A DNA stretch of 15,736 bases from JAWLHJ01 sp040904945 (GTDB lineage Bacteria > Gemmatimonadota > Gemmatimonadetes > Longimicrobiales > Gaopeijiaceae): NCBI GenBank assembly GCA_040904945.1, contig JBBDSM010000181.1, positions 1 through 15,736 on the forward strand. The letters are read 5' to 3'. Shown here piece after piece: positions 5,975 to 13,800 of the stretch. Positions within the stretch are counted from its first letter, which is position 1, and each line of letters opens with the position of its first letter. Under the pieces are notes generated by a model, which saw only the letters and a program-made list of their open reading frames with translations, made no database searches and was not told where the DNA came from. The position numbers and the translations under genes are program-made.

Positions 5975-6786
5975 CGGGCTGGGCTGTGATCGCCGTGCTC
6001 GCACCGCTCGCCGCACCCGCGCAGGTCGTGTCACCACCCCAGGACGCCCTGGTGGAGGAGGTGCGCCTGGAGGTCGCAGGGCGAAGCGTCCGCGCTCTGT
6101 GTACCGGCGCATCGCCCAAGGTCGTCCTCCTCCACGACGCCGGCCAGGACGCGGACGACTGGCACCGGGTATTGGAGTGGCTCGCCCCCGGGGTGTCCGC
6201 GTGCGCCTACGACCGGGGGAGCCTCTACGGGGGGGACGGCGAGCCGGCCGAGCGGGGGTGGCTCGAGCTCCTCGAAGACCTCGCGACCGTACATGCCGCG
6301 CTCGATGTGGAGTCGCGGTACGTTCTGGTGGGGCAGGGCGAGGGCGCGATGTACGCGCGTCTGCTCGCCGCGTCCAGGCGGGGCACGCCTTCCGGCCTCG
6401 TGCTCCTCGAGCCGTCGCACGAAGACCTGCCGCGGCTCATGCGCCCTGCCATGCCCCACGAGGATTGGGAGGGTTGGATGGCGCGCCGGACGGCGCCCAA
6501 CGCCGACGGGGTACGCCCCCTTTCGCTCGCCGCACGCGCAAGGAGCTCGCGGATGCCGGCGATGCCCGTGACGGTGGTGACCGCTACGATACGCCCGGTC
6601 CGCGAGGGCTGGGACGTCCGCTTTCTGGATGAGGCGGCGAGGCGCGCGCACGAGGAGTTGGTCCGCGGCCGACCGTTCGGTCGCCACGTTCCCGCGCCCG
6701 GCTCCGGCCCGAACGTCTCCTCCGACGCGCCTGCGCTGGTCGCTGATGAGATCTTCCGGATCCTCCGGATCGTGGAAGGTCGCTGA
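5971..6786 (+). CDS. Exported alpha/beta-hydrolase-fold protein lacking catalytic Ser and His (probable pseudoenzyme)
   Basis: From GTG 5971 the product is 271 aa. A hydrophobic signal peptide (cleavage near APA|Q, residue 17/18) is followed by an alpha/beta-hydrolase fold: VVLLHDAGQDADDW (oxyanion strand, 51-64), CAYDRGSLYGGD (78-89), YVLVGQGEGAMYARLL (117-132) and LVLLEPSHED (143-152). The nucleophile elbow, normally G-x-S-x-G, reads GQGEG, so the serine position (123) is Gly. The usual C-terminal 'SGH.I' histidine motif reads SGPNV, so the histidine position (247) is Pro. Without Ser and His the protein should not be a hydrolase; it may bind a ligand or partner, or be decaying. The signal peptide from this start lacks a positive n-region, which supports a true start at ATG 5930 in another frame (see the separate entry). 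The gene is followed 84 bases later by msrA. Confidence 0.78.
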   Translation: MTGWAVIAVLAPLAAPAQVVSPPQDALVEEVRLEVAGRSVRALCTGASPKVVLLHDAGQDADDWHRVLEWLAPGVSACAYDRGSLYGGDGEPAERGWLELLEDLATVHAALDVESRYVLVGQGEGAMYARLLAASRRGTPSGLVLLEPSHEDLPRLMRPAMPHEDWEGWMARRTAPNADGVRPLSLAARARSSRMPAMPVTVVTATIRPVREGWDVRFLDEAARRAHEELVRGRPFGRHVPAPGSGPNVSSDAPALVADEIFRILRIVEGR

Positions 6787-6870
6787 CGGCTGAGGCCTTC
6801 TCTTCTGGACGCCGACCCATGATCGTTGGACGTCGACCCGATCTCGATCCCAGAACGAAGGAGTGACCTC

Positions 6871-7428
6871 ATGACCAGCACCGGCATCCAGACGGCGACC
6901 TTCGGTGGCGGCTGCTTCTGGTGCCTGGAGGCCGTCTTTCAGATGACCGAAGGTGTGAGTCGCGTGAAGTCGGGCTATATGGGTGGACACACCGCGGATC
7001 CGTCGTACGCGTTGGTCTGCACCGGGACGACGGGTCACGCGGAAGTCGTACAGGTCGACTTCGATCCCGAGGTGATCGCCTTCCGGGATCTTCTCGAGAT
7101 CTTCTTCGGGATCCACGACCCGACCACGCCGAACCGGCAGGGGAACGACGTCGGCACACAGTACCGTTCCGCCGTCTTCTACCACACCCCCGAGCAGGCA
7201 AGTGAAGCAAGCGCCTTCATCGAGGAGCTCGGCGCGGAAGACGTATGGGACGACCCGATCGTGACGGAGGTCACGGAGGCCGGCGCCTTCTATCCGGCCG
7301 AGGCCGACCACGACGACTACTTCAGCCGAAACGGCCAGCAGCCCTACTGCCGTGCCGTGATCGCGCCCAAGGTGTCGAAGTATCGGAAGCGTTTCGCGCA
7401 CAGATTGCGGCGGGACGCCTCCGCGTAG
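6871..7428 (+). CDS. msrA: Peptide-methionine (S)-S-oxide reductase
   Basis: The 185-aa product reduces the S epimer of methionine sulfoxide in oxidised proteins, using thioredoxin. The catalytic motif GGCFWCLE places the nucleophilic Cys at residue 15. Other family signatures are VKSGYMGGH, GHAEVVQVDFDP, FFGIHDPTTPNRQGNDVGTQYRS, and a C-terminal PYC with probable resolving Cys160. There is no signal peptide, so the enzyme is cytoplasmic, and no fused MsrB domain. ATG 6871 is fixed by AAGGAG 7 bases upstream and by the usual distance to the GGCFW motif. Extending to 6826 would add a non-homologous leader. Length is normal for a single-domain MsrA. Confidence 0.97.
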   Translation: MTSTGIQTATFGGGCFWCLEAVFQMTEGVSRVKSGYMGGHTADPSYALVCTGTTGHAEVVQVDFDPEVIAFRDLLEIFFGIHDPTTPNRQGNDVGTQYRSAVFYHTPEQASEASAFIEELGAEDVWDDPIVTEVTEAGAFYPAEADHDDYFSRNGQQPYCRAVIAPKVSKYRKRFAHRLRRDASA

Positions 7429-7532
7429 CATATGTTGGGGATCGATGGGTTTCCCTGGGGGCGGCGGGAACTTCCGCTTATCCGCCGGTTAGAGCCGATC
7501 GTGTACCCCCCCTATAGCACAGGAGAAGGCGT

Positions 7533-7958
7533 ATGTCCAAGCCAGATGGCGCGCTGGTCGTCAAATGGCGGCAGTTGGCCGAGGAAGGCTATCTGTACGC
7601 CGAGATCGCGCGGATGCACCCGCAGCACACGGTGGATCAAGTCCGCCACTACTGCCTCGGCCACACCGGCCGCAACATCGCGGGACCCATACAGCGGGTC
7701 GACCGGTGGTACGGCTCCAACGTGTGGCTGCGAGGTGAGAACTCGCCGCACAGCGAGTTGAACGAGAAGCAGGCTCTGAGGGTGCTCAACGACTGGGACG
7801 AGAAGAAGGACCGGTGGAAGTCCTCCGGTGCCGAGTGGGCACGTAAGCTGGGCGTCTCGCCCAGCACGATCTACATGCTCCGGCGCGGTGAGACGTGGAA
7901 GCACCTGAAGCATCCCAATCAGGGGCGCAAGCCGAAGAAGCGGAAAAAGCGCTCCTAG
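7533..7958 (+). CDS. Small helix-turn-helix DNA-binding protein with basic tail, related to DNA-recognition modules of homing endonucleases
   Basis: The 141-aa product has two apparent HTH units. The first is about residues 11-50 (WRQLAEEGYLYAEIARMHP...). The second is at 98-125 (GAEWARKLGVSPSTIYMLRRGETWKHL). The segment 'GENSPHSELNEKQALRVL' plus 'LGVS.STIY..RRG..WKHL' strongly recalls the C-terminal recognition region of phage-type HNH homing endonucleases, where it usually reads 'SP.SKLTE'. No HNH or GIY-YIG nuclease residues are visible. The last 14 residues are very basic (GRKPKKRKKRS). It is probably a chromosomal DNA-binding or regulatory protein, perhaps derived from a mobile element. 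AGGAG 7 bases upstream supports the start. A possible decayed DUF72 fragment lies just downstream. Confidence 0.7.
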   Translation: MSKPDGALVVKWRQLAEEGYLYAEIARMHPQHTVDQVRHYCLGHTGRNIAGPIQRVDRWYGSNVWLRGENSPHSELNEKQALRVLNDWDEKKDRWKSSGAEWARKLGVSPSTIYMLRRGETWKHLKHPNQGRKPKKRKKRS

Positions 7959-7968
7959 CGGGATGTAG

Positions 7969-8178
7969 CCCGGTGAGCCGACGCCCGATACGGACGAATC
8001 CGAGGAGCCGGACGAGCTGGCGTCCACGGCCCCCTGGGGGTACGTGCGCCTGAGACGCACGGCCTACTCCGACGACGACCTCCACCGCTGGGTGGAACGG
8101 CTGGCGGCGGGTGCCGTAGGTCACACCGTCAGCCGAACGAGATCCCCTGGGCGAGGGGAAGCTCCGTGCTCCAGTTGA
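7969..8178 (+). pseudogene. Decayed fragment resembling the C-terminal part of a DUF72 protein
   Basis: After an in-frame TAG at 7966 the frame stays open to TGA 8176-8178 but has no plausible start. It reads an acidic stretch (DTDESEEPDELAS), then TAPWGYVRLRRTAYSDDDL and HRWVERLA. From memory, 'TA.WGYLRLRR..Y.D.DL..W..R' is typical of the C-terminal portion of DUF72 proteins. Similarity appears to stop near base 8110, and the usual ending that follows is absent in all three forward frames. The N-terminal 200 or so residues are also missing, their place being taken by the intact HTH gene. The remnant overlaps the end of the ALDH gene on the other strand. No other explanation for the 7959-8128 gap was seen. 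Confidence 0.5.
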
Positions 8179-9688
8179 CCGTGTTGGTCTGCCGGCGCAT
8201 GTAGGCCTTCCAGGCGTCGGAGCCGGACTCGCGCCCTCCGCCGGTATCCTTCTCGCCCCCGAAGGCCCCTCCGATCTCGGCTCCGGACGTACCGATGTTC
8301 ACGTTCGCGATGCCGCAGTCGCTGCCGCGGTGCGAGAGGAAGTACTCGGCCTCCCGCACGTTGTCCGTGAAGATCGCCGACGAGAGCCCCTGCGGCACGT
8401 CGTTGTGGAGGCGGATGGCCTCCTCGATCTCCTCGACCGCGTCGGCGGTCGACGCGCCTTCGGTTCCGTAGGAGATCACGTAGACGATCGGCGCGAACGT
8501 CTCCTCCTGGACGATCCGGTAGTGGTTCTCGGCCGAGGCGATGCAGGGCGTGACGTAGCGGCCGCCCGGGTAAGCGTCGCCCGAGAGGCGCTCCCCTCCG
8601 TAGAGGATCTCCCCGCCTTCCTCCACGACCGCGGCCTTGGCCTTCATGAGGGCGTCGACGGAGTCGGAGTTCAGGACCGGTCCCATGAGGGTGCCGTCCT
8701 CGAGGGGATCGCCGATGGGCACGTCCCGGTAGGCGCGCACCAGCCGCTGCACGAACTCGTCCCGTACCGACCGGTGCACGATGATGCGCCGCGTGCTCGT
8801 GCAGCGTTGCCCGGCGGTGCCCACCGAGCCGAACAGCACGGCCGGGAGCACGAGGTCCAGGTTGGCGCTCGCGGTCACGACGATCGCGTTGTTGCCCCCG
8901 AGCTCCAGGATCGTCTTGCCCAGCCGCTTCCCGACCACCTCCGCGACGCGGCGGCCCACGCGGGTCGAGCCGGTCGCGGACACGAGCGGCACCCGACGGT
9001 CGTGGAGCATTCGGTCGCCGATGGTGCCGCCCTTGCCGACCACGAGCGAGAAGATGGCCGGGTCGACGTCGTGCGTCTCGCACACGTCCGCCGCGATGCG
9101 CGTCACGGCGACCGCGGTGAGCGGTGTCCGTTCGGACGGCTTCCAGAGCGTAGCGTCCCCGCAAACCGCGGCTAGCGCGGCGTTCCAACTCCACACCGCG
9201 ACCGGGAAGTTGAACGCGCTGATCACGCCGACCACGCCAAGGGGGTGCCATTGCTCGCGCATGTGATGGTCCGGTCGCTCGCTCGGCATGGTAAGCCCGT
9301 AGAGCTGCCTGGAGAGCCCGGTGGCCAGGTCGCAGATGTCGATCATCTCCTGCACCTCGCCTTCACCTTCCGCGCGGATCTTCCCCATCTCGAGGGTCAC
9401 CAGCGCGCCGAGGGCGGCCTTCTTCCGCCGCAATTCGTCTCCGATGGCACGCACGACCTGGCCACGCAACGGCGCCGGCACTCGACGCCACGCCAGGAAG
9501 GCTTCGTGGGCGCGGTCGACGATGGCGTCGTACTCGTCCTCCGTCACCTCCCGCACGGAGGCGATACGTGAGCCGTCGATGGGGCTGTGGATCTCGAGCT
9601 CCGGGCCGGTTCCCGACCATGTGCCGGCGAATCCGCCGAGGTTCACGTCTTCGAGGCCGAGCTCGTCGAGGATGGTGGATCGGTCCAT
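8129..9688 (-). CDS. Aldehyde dehydrogenase, ALDH7 type (aminoadipate semialdehyde / piperideine-6-carboxylate dehydrogenase)
   Basis: The 519-aa product is an NAD(P)-dependent aldehyde dehydrogenase. Key residues are Asn160 (SAFNFPV), Lys183 (LWKPSE), general-base Glu262 (LELGGNN) and nucleophile Cys296 (GQRCTSTRR). 'ISAFNFPVAVWSWNAALAAVCG', 'ELGGNNAIVV' and 'TAGQRCTSTRR' are signatures of the ALDH7/antiquitin group, which oxidises alpha-aminoadipate semialdehyde in lysine breakdown (human ALDH7A1, bacterial AmaB/Pcd). The C-terminal 'NIGTSGAEIGGAFGGEKDTGGGRESGSDAWK' also fits. The start at 9688 gives the normal N-terminus (MDRSTILDELGL). No clear Shine-Dalgarno precedes it, and a longer in-frame reading would run antisense to the gene at 9815. 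No other lysine-catabolic gene is in view, so the substrate is inferred from family only. Confidence 0.92.
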   Translation of the reverse strand: MDRSTILDELGLEDVNLGGFAGTWSGTGPELEIHSPIDGSRIASVREVTEDEYDAIVDRAHEAFLAWRRVPAPLRGQVVRAIGDELRRKKAALGALVTLEMGKIRAEGEGEVQEMIDICDLATGLSRQLYGLTMPSERPDHHMREQWHPLGVVGVISAFNFPVAVWSWNAALAAVCGDATLWKPSERTPLTAVAVTRIAADVCETHDVDPAIFSLVVGKGGTIGDRMLHDRRVPLVSATGSTRVGRRVAEVVGKRLGKTILELGGNNAIVVTASANLDLVLPAVLFGSVGTAGQRCTSTRRIIVHRSVRDEFVQRLVRAYRDVPIGDPLEDGTLMGPVLNSDSVDALMKAKAAVVEEGGEILYGGERLSGDAYPGGRYVTPCIASAENHYRIVQEETFAPIVYVISYGTEGASTADAVEEIEEAIRLHNDVPQGLSSAIFTDNVREAEYFLSHRGSDCGIANVNIGTSGAEIGGAFGGEKDTGGGRESGSDAWKAYMRRQTNTVNWSTELPLAQGISFG

Positions 9689-9759
9689 GGGGCTTCGCAG
9701 GCTAAGGGGGATCAGGAGCGGAAGATGGCACACCCGAGGCGCCTCTGGAACATGGCAGC

Positions 9760-9775
9760 TTATACGCGCTATAAC
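9760..9775 (+). promoter_or_regulatory. AT-rich dyad / possible -10 box upstream of the gene at 9815
   Basis: TTATA (9760-9764) and TATAA (9770-9774) form an inverted repeat in the 126-base region between two divergent genes. TATAAC at 9770-9775 resembles a -10 box and lies 39 bases before the ATG at 9815. No convincing -35 box is visible, so the call is tentative. Confidence 0.35.
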
Positions 9776-9814
9776 AAAACGCGGTGCACCAGCCCCCGAA
9801 TCAAAGGAACGGTA

Positions 9815-10177
9815 ATGGCCCACGACTGGCTCGAACGTGACGACTTGTCGGTGTTCGTAGTTGCCGGCGTCCCGAAGGGATTCAACCGGAAGCTCCAGGA
9901 GACGATCACCGAGGAGCACGGCGAGAAAGCCGTCTCCATGCGCGTCAACGACGACCTGGCGGATTGGGTTCTGACCAAGGTGCGCGGTGAGTACCGCCCT
10001 TCGTCCAAACGGAGCACGGCGTCCAAAGCGCTCTGGCGAGCCTTCAGGGCGCTCGCGGCCGCGCGTTACCATCTGCGCGACGACCCGGAGGTCAGCGAAG
10101 AGGTGCGGAGCCTCCGCGACCAGGTCGAGGCCCATTGGATGAAGGTCACGCCGCTGAATCGCGACAAGGACGATTGA
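9815..10177 (+). CDS. Conserved-looking protein of unknown function, 120 aa
   Basis: I do not recognise this protein. It is 120 aa, strongly charged, with no signal peptide, membrane segment or cysteine, so probably a soluble cytoplasmic protein. The N-terminal part (residues 1-55) looks like a folded alpha/beta unit (LSVFVVAGVPKGFN, KAVSMRVNDDLADWVL). The C-terminal part (70-110) looks helical and basic-acidic (ASKALWRAFRALAAARYHL, VSEEVRSLRDQVEAHW). That it is a real gene is supported by AAGGA 6 bases before the ATG, an AT-rich promoter-like patch upstream, protein-like composition, and a hairpin after the stop. It diverges from the ALDH7 gene and converges on the SRPBCC gene. Longer upstream readings in this frame run antisense to the ALDH gene and are rejected. 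Confidence 0.7.
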   Translation: MAHDWLERDDLSVFVVAGVPKGFNRKLQETITEEHGEKAVSMRVNDDLADWVLTKVRGEYRPSSKRSTASKALWRAFRALAAARYHLRDDPEVSEEVRSLRDQVEAHWMKVTPLNRDKDD

Positions 10178-10195
10178 TTGACCTTGGTGGGCACG

Positions 10196-10219
10196 CGGGA
10201 GCCCCTCCGGGGGTTCCCG
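10196..10219. terminator. GC hairpin between convergent genes (possible bidirectional terminator)
   Basis: A 10-bp stem pairs 10196-10205 with 10210-10219 (one G-T wobble) around a 4-base loop. It begins 18 bases after the stop of the 120-aa gene and faces the convergent SRPBCC gene. There is no T-tract on either side. Confidence 0.45.
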
Positions 10220-10239
10220 TGGGTCGCCATGGAAGCCCC

Positions 10240-10257
10240 TGCGGCGTCCCCGCCGCA
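10240..10257. terminator. Second GC hairpin in the same convergent gap
   Basis: A perfect 7-bp stem, TGCGGCG (10240-10246) with CGCCGCA (10251-10257), closes a 4-base loop 16 bases beyond the SRPBCC stop codon in its direction of transcription. No T-tract is present. Confidence 0.35.
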
Positions 10258-10273
10258 TCGGCCCCCGGTTGCG

Positions 10274-10810
10274 TCAGACGCCCAGCAACTCCCGGATTAC
10301 CCGGTTGCGGTGGGTGAAGATCGAGGCCACCTGCCGGCGCACGATGGGGAGTGCGACCTCGCCGAGGGGCCAGGCCGGGAGCCGGTACCGCACCTCGTCC
10401 GTCATGCGGGTGCGACCTTCGTCGAGCGCCTCGAAGACGTGCCGGTGAACCCAGGTGTGGTACGGGCCGCGCAGTTGCGTGTCCGTGAACGCGTGGGGTG
10501 GGTCCCATTCGGTGATCTCGGTCCGCCATCCGAAGGGAAGACCGTTCAGTCGTAGCCGGTAGTCGATCAAGGCGCCGCGACGCATCTCGACCGGCGTCGG
10601 CGTGACGATTCGGAAGCGGAGCGCGGGCGGCGTGATACGCTCCAGATTCTCGGCGGCAGCGAAGAAGGGAAACAGCTTCTCGCGGGGCAGGTCGAGGACC
10701 GTCACGGCCCGCAGCAGGTGATAGCCCCTGGCCTGACCCCCGAGGTCGGGATCGAGGTGGTTCTCGTGACCGGTCCGGTCGTCGACTTCGTGTGTGTTGG
10801 TCATGCCCAT
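10274..10810 (-). CDS. SRPBCC-family ligand-binding domain protein
   Basis: The 178-aa product is a START/Bet v1-like (SRPBCC) domain. Its pattern 'AENLERITPPALRFRIVTP', 'MRRGALIDYRLRLNGLPFGWRTEITEW', 'LRGPYHTWVHRHVFE' and 'DEVRYRLP' is typical of the group often annotated as CDP-paratose-epimerase-like or cell-division-inhibitor-like SRPBCC proteins, which can also be fused to YfcH-type epimerases. The domain forms a deep hydrophobic pocket; the ligand is unknown. No signal peptide is seen. ATG 10810 or ATG 10804 could be the start; neither has a clear ribosome-binding site. Only 25 bases separate it from the dnaE stop on the same strand, so it may be read through from dnaE. Confidence 0.85.
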   Translation of the reverse strand: MGMTNTHEVDDRTGHENHLDPDLGGQARGYHLLRAVTVLDLPREKLFPFFAAAENLERITPPALRFRIVTPTPVEMRRGALIDYRLRLNGLPFGWRTEITEWDPPHAFTDTQLRGPYHTWVHRHVFEALDEGRTRMTDEVRYRLPAWPLGEVALPIVRRQVASIFTHRNRVIRELLGV

Positions 10811-10835
10811 GTTACACGCGCGGACGACGTGAAGC

Positions 10836-13800
10836 CTATTCCTGCCGCTCCCGCCGCTTCCAGAACGGCTCTTCGTCGTCGAACACTGGCCGCACCCGCC
10901 GGACCAGCCGGACGTTACCCCGCCCGAAGAGCTTCTGCAGGGCGTCCATCGCCTCGGCGTCCGGCGTCATGGCGAGCGACTTCGAGCGGAGCCTCGGGGC
11001 CCGGTCGCCGTTGTCCTCGCCGACCTGGAGCCACACCTGGGACTGGCCGGGATGTTCGGCCAGCACCGCTCTCGCCTTCGCGAACGCCTCTTCGGGAACG
11101 TTCGAGCCGAGCTCGAGCTCGATCTGGACCGCGAGCTCGCCCGCTTCGGCCACGTCCTCGAGCAGGCGGGCCGAATCGAGGAAGAGCGGCGGATCCTCTT
11201 CGTCGCGCTCACGGTTGCTCACCTTTCCGGTGATGAGCACCACGGCGTCTTGCTGGAGGATCTCCTTGTGGTTCTGCCAGGCGTCGCGGAACGCGAGGAC
11301 CGTGGCCGTGCCGTTGAAGTCCTCGACCGTGATCTTCCCCCACTCCGAGCTGTCCTTGCGGGAGATCTGGCGGGCCACCGACGTCACGACGCAGGGGAGC
11401 TCCACCGTGGTGCCCGCCTTGTCGATGAGCGTGTCCGACGCGACGCCATCGAACGCGCGCACGACCTCGCGGAACCGGTCGAGGGGGTGGCCCGAGATGA
11501 AGAAGCCCAGCGCGGCCTTCTCGCGGGCGAGCCGTTCGGCTTCCGGCCACTCGGGGATCTTCGGGAGCGACGGTGCGCCCCGGGGAAGTGCCGAGGCGTC
11601 GCCGAACAGCGAGGCCTGGCCCGCCTCGATCTCGGCGGCCCGCGCCTGGACCTCGCCGTAGGCGGTGTCGAGCCCGGCGAGGAGCTGGGCCCGGTGGCCG
11701 AACGCGTCGAGGGCGCCGGCGGCGATGAGTGCTTCGCACGCCCGCTTGTTCAGCGCCCGCGTGTCGATGCGCTCCAGGAAGTCGAAGAGCGAGGTGAACG
11801 GTCCTCCGCTCTCTCGGGCGTTCAGGACGGAGCGGACCGCGCCGTGTCCCACCCCGCGCACCGCTCCCATGCCGAAGCGGATCTTCTGGCCGGCCGTGAC
11901 GGTGAACTTCCAGCCCGACTCGTTCACGTCCGGCGGGAGCACTTCGACCGAGTCCTCGAGCTTCGGGATGAAGCGCGGCAGGTCGCGGCAGGCGCCGATG
12001 TACTTCACCACGCTGTCGGTGCTGTCGAGCACCGACGAGAGAAGCGCGGCCATGAACTCGGCGGGGTAGTGCGCCTTCAGCCACGCCGTCTGGTACGAGA
12101 TGAGCGAGTACGCCGCCGAGTGGCTCCGGTTGAAGCCGTAGCGACCGAACGTTTCGATCTGGTCGGCCAGGTCGACGGCGGTCTGCTTCTCGATGTCGCG
12201 CTCGACCGCCCGGTCGATGAACCGGCCCAGCTCCTTCTTGATGAGCTCCGCGTCCTTCTTGCCCACCGCCTTCCGTAGCACGTCCGCTTCGCCGAGCGAG
12301 AAGCCCGCGAGCTCGGACGCGATCCGCATCACCTGCTCCTGGTAGACGATGACCCCGTGCGTCGGCTCGAGGATCTTCTCGAGGCTCGGGTGCGGGTAGG
12401 TCACCGCCTCTTTACCCAGCTTCCGCTGGATAAAGACGTCGGTCATGCCCGAGTCGAGCGGGCCCGGACGGATGAGCGCGTTGGTCGCGACGAGGTCCTC
12501 GAAGCGGTCGCAGCGCATGGCGCGCAGCTTGTCGTTCGCGAGGTTCGACTCGAACTGGAAGATGCCGGAGGTGCCGCCGCGGGCCATCATCTTGTAGACG
12601 GCCGGGTCGTCGAGCGGCACGTCGTCGATGGTCGCGTACTCGTCCCCGGTGTCCGGGTTCTTCAGGACGCCGTGGCGGGTCCGCACCATCTGCACGGCGT
12701 CGTACACGACCGTGAGCGTCTTCAGGCCCAGGAAGTCCATCTTGAGCATGCCGGCCTCTTCGAGGCTGGTCATGTCGTACTGGGTCACGGCCATGGCGTC
12801 TTCGCCGTTGCCGTTCTTGCCGGTCTGGATGCTCACCGGCACGTACTCGTCGAGCGGGCCGGGGGCGATGACCACCCCGGCGGCGTGCACCGAGGCGTGG
12901 CGCGCGAGCCCCTCGAGCGTGATCGAGTAATCGAACAGCTGGCGGTGACGCTCGTCCGATTCGTAGAGGACCTTCACTTCCTTGAGCTTGTCGACCGCCT
13001 CCTGGACCGTGTACGCCTGGCCGGGCGCGTTCGGGATGAGCTTGGCGATCTTGTCGGTCTCGCCCGGCTCGAAGCCCAGCGCACGTCCCACGTCGCGGAT
13101 GACCGCGCGGCTCTTCATGGTCCCGAAGGTGATGATCTGGCCGACCGCGTCCTTGCCGTACTTCTGGCGCGTGTACTCGATCACCTCGCCCCGGCGCTCG
13201 TAGCAGAAGTCGATGTCGATATCCGGCATCGAGATCCGTTCGGGGTTCAGGAACCGTTCGAACAGAAGGTCGAACTCGAGGGGGTCCAGGTTGGTGATCC
13301 CGAGCGCGTAGGCCACCAGCGAGCCCGCCGCGGAACCACGGCCCGGCCCCACCGGGATGTCGTGGTCGCGCGCCCAGCGGATGAAGTCCTGGGTGATCAG
13401 GAAGTAGCCGGCGTACCCGGTCCCCTTGATGACCCCCATCTCGTAGTCGAAGCGCTCCTGCACCTCGGGGGGGAGGGGGTCGCCGTACCGCTCCTTCGCG
13501 CCTTCGAGGGACAGGTGCTCGAGGAACGCCGTCTCGTCGGCGTGCTCCTCGGGGACCGGGAACTCGGGGAGGAAGTACTGCTTCTCGAAGACGAGGTCGA
13601 CTTCGTCGGCGATCTTGAGCGTGTTCTCGACGACGTCCGGGCGGTCGGGGAACGCGGCGGCCATCTCCTCGGCGCTCTTGAAGTAGAGCCCCTCGTCGTA
13701 GTGCATCCGGTTCGGGTCGTTCCGGTCCTTGCCGAGCCCGATGCACAGGAGAATGTCGTGCGCTTCGTGGTCGTCGGGCTGCAGGAAGTGTGCGTCGTTC

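Noticed and set aside
6031..7431. 466-aa open frame on the - strand across the hydrolase-like gene and msrA
   Set aside because: It runs antisense to a certain msrA gene and has no recognisable motif; typical GC-driven shadow.
7511..7520. TATAGC-like -10 box ahead of the HTH gene
   Set aside because: No matching -35 box and only one short AT-containing patch; too weak to call.
9689..10258. Upstream extension of the ALDH frame by 190 codons
   Set aside because: The added residues do not look like ALDH, would run antisense to the 120-aa gene, and the ALDH7 N-terminus is complete from 9688.
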